Source: Orientallactaga sibirica
Lineage: Eukaryota; Chordata; Mammalia; Rodentia; Dipodidae
Direction: 5' to 3'
NCBI GenBank assembly: GCA_036365145.1
Contig: JAEOAD010001413.1
Coordinates: forward strand, 2,103,501-2,167,500
Length of the DNA: 64,000 nucleotides
The position numbers and the translations under genes are program-made. The notes beneath the pieces were generated by a model. That model did not search any database and was not told the DNA's origin. It was given only the letters and a program-made list of their open reading frames with translations. This document shows positions 23,660-64,000 of the stretch, in pieces; the stretch's first letter is position 1; each line of letters begins with the position of its first letter.

Positions 23660-24190
23660 TACATATAGGCATGTCTGGCTAAATGTATATACTATGCTCA
23701 CCAAACTGCCCAGTAAGCACTTCTCTTCATGTCCACACTCATATATTAATGCTACTCTCACTTTTGGTTAGAGAAACTTCTTTTTTCAGATGGCAGTGAC
23801 CTTGGGACGACTCAGAAGGCACCATGGTGCTGAGAAGAAGGGACAGAGGAGTGCTCAGCACTGAAATATCTCTATCACATCTTCCAAGGCTCAGGGTCCA
23901 TTTCGGAAGAAGAGGTGGAAAGAATGTAAGAGCCAAAGGAAGAGTAGGGCTCCTTACAACGTGCTCCTCCAGACACAAAATGACCTGGATATCCATGACC
24001 TCACAGTGCCTGACACTACCTACACAAGACCATCAAAATAGGAGGAAAAGTCATGACATCAAAATAAAAGAGAGACTGAGAGGGGGAGGGGATATGATGG
24101 AAAGTGGAGTTTCAAAGGGAAAAGTGGGGGGGGGGGAGGGAAGTACTATGGGTTATTGTCTACAATTATGGAAGTTGTCAATAAAATTTT
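23660..24190 (+). mobile_element. LINE-1 3' end, plus strand
   Basis: Contains the same 3'-terminal sequence as 17,080-17,790 in opposite orientation, for example ggtgctgagaagaagggaca and catgacctcacagtgcctga. It ends at attatggaagttgtcaataa followed by an A/T-rich tail. It is a short 5'-truncated copy. Confidence 0.8.
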
Positions 24191-25860
24191 TTTCTTACTT
24201 TTTAAATTTTTTCTTTATTTATTTGAGAGAAAGAAATAGGCAAGGTTCCCAGAACTCGGGAGGCAGAGGTAGGAGGATCGCCGTGAGTTCAAGGCCACCC
24301 TGAGACTACATAGTTAATTCCAGGTCAGCCTGGGCCAGAGTGAGACCCTACCTCAAAAAACCAAAAAAAAAAAAAAAAAAAAAAAAAAAGAAATAGGCAA
24401 GGAGAGAGAGATAGAGAGAGAATGGGTGCATCAGGGCCTCCAGCCGCTGCAAGCAAACTCCGGATGCATGCGCCCCCATGTGCATCTGACTTATGTGGGT
24501 CCTGGGGAATTGAACCTGGGTTCTTTAGCATTGCAAGCAAGTGCCTTAACCACTAAGCCATTTCTCCAGCCCCCTTTTCACTTTTTAAAAAAGATTATTT
24601 ATTTATTTATTTATTAGAGACAGAGAGAGGGAGAGAGAGATAGGAGAATGAGTGCACCAGGGCCTCTAGCCACTGCAAACAAACTCCAGACACATGTGTC
24701 ACCATGTGCATCTGGCTTACGTGGGACCTGGAGGATGGAACCTGGGTCCTTAGGCTTCGTAGGCATACACCTTAACAGTCGAACCATCTCTCCAGGCCCA
24801 CCCACCACCACCACCACAGTGTCTCTCTCTCTCTTTATTTTCAAGGTAGGGTCTCACTCTAGCCCAGGCTGACCTGGAATTCACTCTGTAGCCTCAGAGT
24901 GGCCTCACACTCACAGCAATCCTCCTACCTTTGCCTCCCGAGTGCTGGGATTAAAGGCGTGTGCCACCAAGCCCGGTTTAGACAGTGTCTCTTATGGAAT
25001 TTGTAGGTCACTGATTTAGCTAGACTAGTTAGCCAGTAAGTCCCAGGAATCCTCTTGACTCCACCTCCTCAATACTGGAATGACAGGCACAGTCGGCTGT
25101 GCCTGGTTTTTTGTGGGGGTGGTGTTGTGGATTCAAACTCAGGCTTAACTTAACTGGCTGAACGATCTCCCCAGCCCTCCTGCTTCTTTTTTTTTTTTTT
25201 TTTTTTTTTTGGTTTTTTGATGTAGGGTCTCACTATAGCCCAGGCTGGCCTAGAATTCAGTAATTAGTCTCAGGCTGGCCTCGTGTGCTCCTGGCTTTAT
25301 TTATTTATTTATTTTTTTGAGACAGGGTCTCACTATGTATCTCTGAGTGGCCTAGAACTTTTGGCAATTCTGTTGCCGCTGCTTCCCTGGTGTTAGGATG
25401 GCAGGTGCTCACAGGCGCCATGGAATTCAGTAGATACTTCTCTTAGCCGCAAAGTGGTTCTGGTGGTCCGCTGGTGGAAGAAATGAGCTCATACCCACAG
25501 GATAAATGGAGGGTGCTTCCTGAGTAACAGAGTAAAAATCTCAGGCGTCATTTCCACGGAAAGGGGAAATCATGGGGCTGTCACCAGATTTTTTTTTTTT
25601 TTTTTTTTTTAGGTTTTTCAAGGTAGGGTCTTGCTGTAACCCAGGCTGACCTGGAATTCACTATGTAGTCCCAGGGTGGCCTTGAACTCATGGCGATCCT
25701 CCTACCTCTGCCTTCTGGGATTAAAGGCGTGCATCACCAAACCTAGCACTAGATTTTTTTTTTTTTTTTTTTTTTTGAGCCTCACCATGTCTTGAACCCT
25801 CCTATCTCTACCTCCTGAGTGCTGGAGTTACAGGTCACTAAATTTTGGAGTTTTTTTTTT
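24191..25860. repeat. Intergenic SINE cluster
   Basis: A B2-like element (-, about 24,200-24,572) is split by a B1-like at 24,246-24,389 (+) with aaataggcaagg repeated on both sides. B2-like at 23,460-23,642 (-) and 24,595-24,800 (-). B1-like at 24,835-24,977 (-), 25,190-25,290 (-, partial) and 25,590-25,750 (-), with worn fragments at 25,000-25,180 and 25,300-25,420. Unique at 25,420-25,580. Confidence 0.7.
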
Positions 25861-27120
25861 TTTTTTTTGGTCCATGCTTTACAAATCTTTATATCTCTGC
25901 ACACAGAAGTGCTTGAACAAATGTTCATTTTATTTTTTTATTGGTGTGCACTACATTCTAGGAATAGGGTTACAGGATGGAGAAGGGGCCAGAGTACCTC
26001 ATGTGGAACAGGCTGGATGTTTTCTACCCTGAGGCAATTCCTAGGAGCCCTGTCACCTCTTCAGACCGAGTTCTCTCCCTCCAACCTTTCTCTTTCCCTC
26101 TCCCGACCCTGTCTCTCCAGAGAAAATTTAAGTAATTAAGAGTCTGCAGGGGTCCGAGGGTAGAGTCCGGGAGAGACAGAAGGCAAGACGCACGGTGGCT
26201 AGAGGACCCGTGGTCGGAGTGACAGCCACAGAAAAGGGGGTGGGGGGTAATATGTGGATAAGAGAAGGGGAGCCTGAGCTTAGATGGGAAAGGAGGAGGG
26301 AATTCCCAGCTCAGGCCGGTCAGCCTGGCTCCAGCCAAGCCGGCTGTTTCCTGCCCTCCGTGACCCCCCACCCCGGAGCAGGACCCAGGCAGGGCAACGA
26401 GGAAGGACGGCGGGGTGTGGGGAGTACTACTTGTGGCAGGAAGATAAGTGCACGGTGACAAAAGGTCATCGCGGGTCTTCTCTGTCCTCTGGGGGCAGTG
26501 GGAGTACTTGGCACTCCTCCAGGTGTCCCAGACACTGTATTCTTTTATTACCTTTAACTCCACGTCCACTCCAGCAGCTCTTTAGGGACCTGCTTGGGTA
26601 CTCTGCACCCTCAGAAGAGCAAAGCTTTTCTGGATCCTCCCCTCAAATTGATGGCTTGGATGGGGGGGTGGGGAGCGAGTTGGCAAATGGAAGGAAGGGC
26701 TCCTCCCCAGCCATCCCGTGTGGGCCCCCAGGAGCCAGACAGGAAACAGCCTCAGGAAAGACAGCAGCAGCACCCCCCCCCACCCCAGAGGTCATGGCTA
26801 CAGGCGGCCGGGGACACCCCCCCCCAAAAAAAAGCGAGAGTGAGAAGAGTGACCTGGACATCTCTCTCTGGACCCCTCACCCTCTCTGACACGCCTACCT
26901 TTTTTTTTTTTAATTTGTTTTTGCGTTCTCTGTTTTTCGATATCCCTGTGCAGCTCCAATCACTGTCCCACCCTAATTTTTTCAGTGCTGAGCCTCGTGC
27001 GCAGTGGGTCTCCAGTACTTCAATGCAATGCTGTGCAAACGCTGATCGACTCCGGAGCCTTGGAAGTTGGGATGGTTGCCTGGGTGACCCCTGGGCAGGC
27101 GTACATCCTCAAAAGCATAG
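25860..27120. promoter_or_regulatory. SINE-free block upstream of EPHB4, candidate regulatory DNA
   Basis: About 1.26 kb of moderately G/C-rich unique sequence, 1.5-2.7 kb upstream of the EPHB4 start codon. Long reading frames cross it on both strands but show no recognised domain and no splice structure. Taken with the CpG island and the 5' half of intron 1 it forms a ~5 kb zone with only two SINEs. Confidence 0.4.
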
Positions 27121-27125
27121 ATCTG

Positions 27126-27274
27126 GGCCTGGAGAGACGGCTCAGCGGTTAAAGGCGCGTGCTTGTAAAGTCTGGCTGTCCCGGGTTCGATTCCCCAGAT
27201 CCCACTTAAAGCCAGATGCACAAAGTGGTGCATGCATCTGGAGTTTATTTGCAGCGGCAAGAAGCCCTGGTATG

Positions 27275-27333
<59 letters not shown>

Positions 27334-27525
27334 ACTCTCCTTGCAAATAAATAAAAAACATTGTAGATCTACCTTTTAAAAATTTGTTTATTTTTAATCT
27401 ATTTGCAGGGGAGAGATAGAACTCCAGATGCATGCACCAGTTTATGCATGCAGGTACTGGGGATTCGAACCCAAGTCGCACGGCCTTGCAGGCAAGTGCC
27501 TTTAACCACTGAGCCATCTCTGCAG
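27126..27525. repeat. Two B2-like SINEs upstream of the EPHB4 CpG island
   Basis: B2-like at about 27,126-27,360 (+) with a (CT)n(CA)n tract at 27,279-27,330, and a partial B2-like at 27,380-27,525 (-). Confidence 0.8.
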
Positions 27526-28454
27526 TGCCTGTAGTCCTCTTCTACTATTTTCACCCATGCAATCCCCTACATCTACAAGGGGGTACTGGGGGACATTTAG
27601 ATGTGGGACTCTCATGTCCTATGCAAGATCAAAGCGGGCAGTGTATGTGGGGGGGGGAGGGACGCGCTTTTTTACTGTTAGGCTCTGCGCATTGCTGGAT
27701 GTCTTCTCGGCTGTCTGTTGCCTGAAGGATTCGGCTAGGTCCCAAGGGTTCCGAGGGTTCTGCGACCCACACGCAGCCATTCCAATGGGCAGGGCGCACC
27801 GCCACCCCGCGCACGTCTGGGGCGGTCCCGGCCCTTCTCATGCGCCGCCCCTCCCCCTTCCCTAAACTTTCCCTTAAACTTCCCAACTTGCAGGCTGGGG
27901 CGCCGGTCTCCGCTTCCCTCATGAATTATTCAGTAGCCTGCAAGCCAATCAACGCTCTTGGTTTATGTCCCCCTCCCATTCTTTCCCCTCCTCCCAGAAC
28001 CCTGGCTAGGGGAAGCTGCCCCCGCCTCCCCGGTGAACCCCTCCTTCCCACAGCCAGGCGCCGCCCGGCCCAGTCCCTGCCCGATCGGGCGCTGCCGTCT
28101 CCTTCCCTCCCTCCCGCCCTCCCGCCCGGTCCCCGCTCGGGCTCCCACCCTCCTCGCCCGCGCGGAGCGCACTCGGCCCGGCGGCGGCACGAGCACAGCT
28201 ACTCCAGGGGGGGGGAGACCTTGAGCAGCCAGCCAGCCAGGGCGGGACCCCAAGGCCCCCGGAGGGACCCCCTGATTCCAGCCACGTCTCTCTCTACGTC
28301 TGCCCAACGCCGACCACTGCCAGGGACGCCCCCCCACCCCGCTACCTAACCACCCACCCCCAAAGCCGGCCTCTCCGTCTGCGCGCGCGCGCGCTCCTCG
28401 GGGACACGGGGGGCCACACCTGAGCGCGGGGTGCCCGGCGCACCCTCCTCCCTC

Positions 28455-28469
28455 ATGGGCCTTCGCTGA
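28455..28469 (+). CDS. Four-codon uORF in the EPHB4 5' UTR
   Basis: ATG GGC CTT CGC TGA is the only upstream ATG I find between 28,100 and the EPHB4 start. It ends 124 bp before the main ATG. Whether it lies in the mRNA depends on the unmapped transcription start. Confidence 0.4.
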   Translation: MGLR

Positions 28470-28593
28470 AGGCCCCGGACCGAGAGTCCCGAGCGGGGAA
28501 GACGGCTAGCACCGGCTCTCAGGGGAGGGTCAGATCTGGGGGGGCTAGGGCCCCCCATACTCGGATCGGACCCAACCACAGTGAGGAGGCGCC

Positions 28594-61296
<32,703 letters not shown>

Positions 61297-62195
61297 CTTC
61301 CAAGAACTCACCACTCCCCAGGGGACATGGCCTCCCCTTCTTCCCGGGGGCAGAGTTGAGTGGGGACTCACAGAGACACCCCCCCATCGCAGCGCCCCAC
61401 TGGATTGCACTTTGAACCCGTGAGGGGTGTGGGGAGTTGGCAAATCGGAGATACAGGATTTGGGGGTTTGTGATGTACGGGATGGATGACATCACATCCG
61501 GTCCCCTGCAAGCAAGGGAACCCCAGATCCTGGGTGAGCACGCCTTTCCCTTAAGATTGGGTGTGACCAGAGGGAAAGAATGCACCCACAATCTCCTGTC
61601 TTCCCAGAGGGATCCCCCCTCGCCTTGACGGGCATGTCCCTGCAGACCAAAGAGAGGGGTGACCGTCCTGCTTGCTCCAGACAGGAGCGCCGTCCCAGGA
61701 GACAGGAAGGGCTGTCATGACCCAGTGACAATCATTGGACTTGATGCGCTGCTGTCGCCACCGATCGCAATCATTTTTCCTTGTAAACGTCCCTCTCCCC
61801 TATCTGCTGCCTTCATATTGAAGGTTCTGATTTTTATTATTTTTGTTTTTGGTTCTTATATTCCCCTCTTCACCCCCCCTTTTTTTTTTTTTACCGTCCT
61901 TGTCCTAATTTTCTTGTGATAAAGGGCACCTGTTTCTGCTGTCTCCTGTTGAAATAGGGACCCATGGATGTTGTCTGTTTCCCGAACAGTGCCTTAGACA
62001 TGCCATAAACCCCAGACAGTACCCCCCCAAGTATCCCCAAGCTGTGTCCATGACTGTAGGGGAGGGGGGGTTGAGTTTAGAGGGGCAAGGAGGGCCGTGG
62101 TGTTAAAACAGAGGCAGACACTGGTGCTTGGAGGGGATTCGTAAATTATATTTAAAAAAAACTTTTTTTTGTATAAATAAAAGAAAACGGGATAT
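61297..62195 (+). other. EPHB4: EPHB4 3' UTR
   Basis: About 900 nt of repeat-free sequence runs from the stop to just past the canonical AATAAA at 62176-62181. A weaker GATAAA hexamer at 61918-61923, followed by T/G-rich sequence, could give a shorter transcript. A T-rich run at about 61880-61892 lies just before it. Confidence 0.8.
62176..62181 (+). terminator. EPHB4: EPHB4 poly(A) signal AATAAA
   Basis: A canonical hexamer with a G/T-rich stretch (ttttgggggggggc) about 20-35 bp downstream. It is the first AATAAA after the EPHB4 stop. Confidence 0.85.
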
Positions 62196-62199
62196 GTCC

Positions 62200-63036
62200 T
62201 AGTTTTGGGGGGGGGCATAATTGGGAGCTTGAGAGGGCTAGATTTCTGAGGAGGGTGGGATCTGGAGAGTCAGATGGGGGGTGCTGGGTGCTTGGTTCCT
62301 AGCCTCGGGGTGTTTGGGGTGGTGGGAGGCGGAGTCATTGGCAGCTGCTACTAACGGCTCAGGCAGCCAGTGCCAAAAGCCTGGGGCATCTCCGGGGCGT
62401 GGCTGCCCCTCCCTCTCCCCTGGCTCCTCAGCCTTGGCACAGGGGCTGTGGGAAGGAGGGTAGGCCTGTAGCCCCCTCCAAAGGAGGTGGGGGTGGGAGT
62501 CCGGCTAGATGAAGGCAGATGTAGGCCAGATGTCGGCCGCAGGGGTTGTTTTAGTGGCAACAGGGGAAAACTGGCTTTGGCTGTGAGAAAGGGGGAGAGC
62601 TGGGAGAGGCTGGGGAGGGGGGGGGTCCCCACACGTCTGTGCACAGAGTTGGGGGGCGGGGTTCAGAGGACAATTCCCCCATTCAAGATGCTGCCCGGGC
62701 AGGTTCTCCTGGCCTCTTGGGGAGGGGAGGGACAATCACCCAAGTGTGTCAGCTCCCAGCTTCTCCCTCCCAAACCGGAAGAGGAGGATGGGGGGGTCAA
62801 TCCCTCCACTCCAACCAGCCCCTTTGTTATTTTCTCAGTTTCCTTCTCTCCGGGGTATGCCCTCCCACTGCGACACCTGCAGGGCGGGAGAGAGAGCCTG
62901 GTTTTAACTTGGAACCACCTTTGCCATGCTGTCTCTCCGTCGCCCCCTGTTGTTGCCTGGAGGTCAGTGCGCGAGCTCCTCGCCCAGGGTCTATCTACCA
63001 AGGCAGGAATTCTGCTCAGGAAATCCTAGACTAACA
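62200..63036. other. Unique G/C-rich sequence downstream of EPHB4
   Basis: About 840 bp without SINEs. I see no exon of the next gene here. A CTCF-like tcgccccctgttgttgc lies at 62,939-62,955. Confidence 0.5.
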
Positions 63037-63238
63037 CTAGGGTTTTTTTTGTTTTACTTTAGTCCAAACTGACCTGGAATTCACTCTGTAGTCTCAGGGT
63101 GGCCTCGAACTCACGGCGATCCTCCTACCTCTGCCTCCCGAATGCTGGGATTAAAGGTAGGTGCCACCACACCCAGCCCTAACACTAGTTTTATTATTTT
63201 TTTGTGTGTGTGGTGTACATGCATGTGTATGCAGGTGT

Positions 63239-63274
<36 letters not shown>

Positions 63275-64000
63275 GCCAGAGGTCGACAAGTTTCTTTTTG
63301 TCTCTCCACCTTTTTTCTTTGACACCCTCCTCCGCATATATACACAGTGTACCCTAATCATAATCCCTTCCTACCACCCTACTTTGTCACCCCTTCCCAT
63401 TCCACCTTAATTACTATTATTATTGTATATATTTTGGCTTAAAAATTTTTTTCATATGTCATTTTTATTTATTTATTAGAGATGGAGAAAGAGAGTGAGA
63501 AAAGTCCCTTGTCCCTTTAAATCCTGCATCATAACTCTTTGCTTACTCAGAGCCCCTTTCCCCCAGCAAGGAGCACAAAGAATTGGCATCTGGTTGGGCT
63601 GGGTGGTCACCTTTACCTAGGTGGTACTTAGAACTTAAAAAATAAAAACAAAAACAGGCTGGCTGGAAAGATGGCTTAACAGTTAAGGCACTTGCCTGTG
63701 AAGCCTAGAGACCCAGGTTCGATTCTCCAGACCCCACATAAGCCAGATGCACAAGGTGGTGCAGGCATCTGGAGTTCGTTTGCAGTGGCTAAAAGCCCTG
63801 GCATGCCCATTCTCTCTCTCTAAACCCCACTCTCTTTCTCCCTCTCCCTGTGTCTAATTAAAAAAACAAACAAACCCCCCAAAAAACAAAAACTTCTAGA
63901 GCCGGTAACCCCATCCTTGGTTCCCATAGTACCCCAACCATTAGGCTCTTTACGGAAACAGGCAATAAAAAGCAGGACTGGGGCTGGAGAGATGGCTTAG
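63037..64000. repeat. Downstream SINEs and (GT)n tract
   Basis: B1-like at about 63,045-63,178 (-), (GT)n at 63,237-63,271, a B2-like scrap at 63,460-63,505 (-), B2-like at 63,659-63,880 (+), and the head of another B2-like (+) starting at about 63,979 and cut by the window edge. No coding exon recognised. Confidence 0.75.

Noticed and set aside
26284..27379. Frames of 201 and 261 codons upstream of EPHB4
   Set aside because: They run through unique GC-rich DNA and into a B2-like SINE (27,126-27,360), have biased low-complexity composition and no recognisable domain.
62200..64000. Search for exons of the next gene (ZAN is expected beyond EPHB4 in mammals)
   Set aside because: No recognisable exon or conserved domain translation was found before the window ends.

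Overview
This window is mammalian nuclear DNA, almost certainly from a rodent. The genes are split by GT-AG introns and the spacers are packed with short retroposons. Two SINE types dominate: a 7SL-derived B1-like element ending in A-rich runs, and a tRNA-derived B2-like element beginning 'ggctggagagatggc' and ending in a CT-rich tract plus AAATAAATA. The consensus forms look to me like a jerboa (Dipodidae, e.g. Jaculus); that species call is inference from SINE style, not a database match.

Two genes lie head to head. On the minus strand at the left edge are the 5' end of SLC12A9 (cation-chloride cotransporter-interacting protein 1) and its CpG-island promoter: a non-coding first exon near 3.95-4.07 kb and three coding exons at 2874-3054, 2543-2677 and 1511-1642. 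The rest of that gene lies off the window. On the plus strand from 28,594 to 61,296 is a complete EPHB4 receptor tyrosine kinase gene. It has 17 coding exons, every junction keeps frame, and they sum to 987 codons plus stop. Its CpG-island promoter is at about 27.77-28.64 kb and its canonical poly(A) signal at 62,176. The ~24 kb between the promoters holds no recognisable protein-coding gene. It is SINE-dense except for two nearly SINE-free blocks (13.44-15.06 kb and 25.86-31.1 kb) that are candidate regulatory DNA.

Older elements are layered beneath the SINEs: L2 and MIR fragments, three L1 3' ends, a pair of related solo-LTR-like elements in EPHB4 introns 4 and 9, another LTR-like element ending 38 bp before kinase exon 12, and an RPS26 processed pseudogene in intron 4. 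Three minisatellites lie in introns 7, 12 and 16; two of them appear to have grown from the head of an ID-type tRNA SINE.

I saw no undescribed multi-gene system. The most unusual item is the 3' end of EPHB4 intron 6. An unbroken 199-nt pyrimidine run abuts the exon 7 acceptor, so the nearest possible branch-point adenosine is about 203 nt upstream. Also notable are the LTR beside exon 12, the SINE-seeded minisatellites, and CTCF-like cores carried by a long B2-like subfamily. SINE boundaries below are read by eye and are approximate to about 10 bp.
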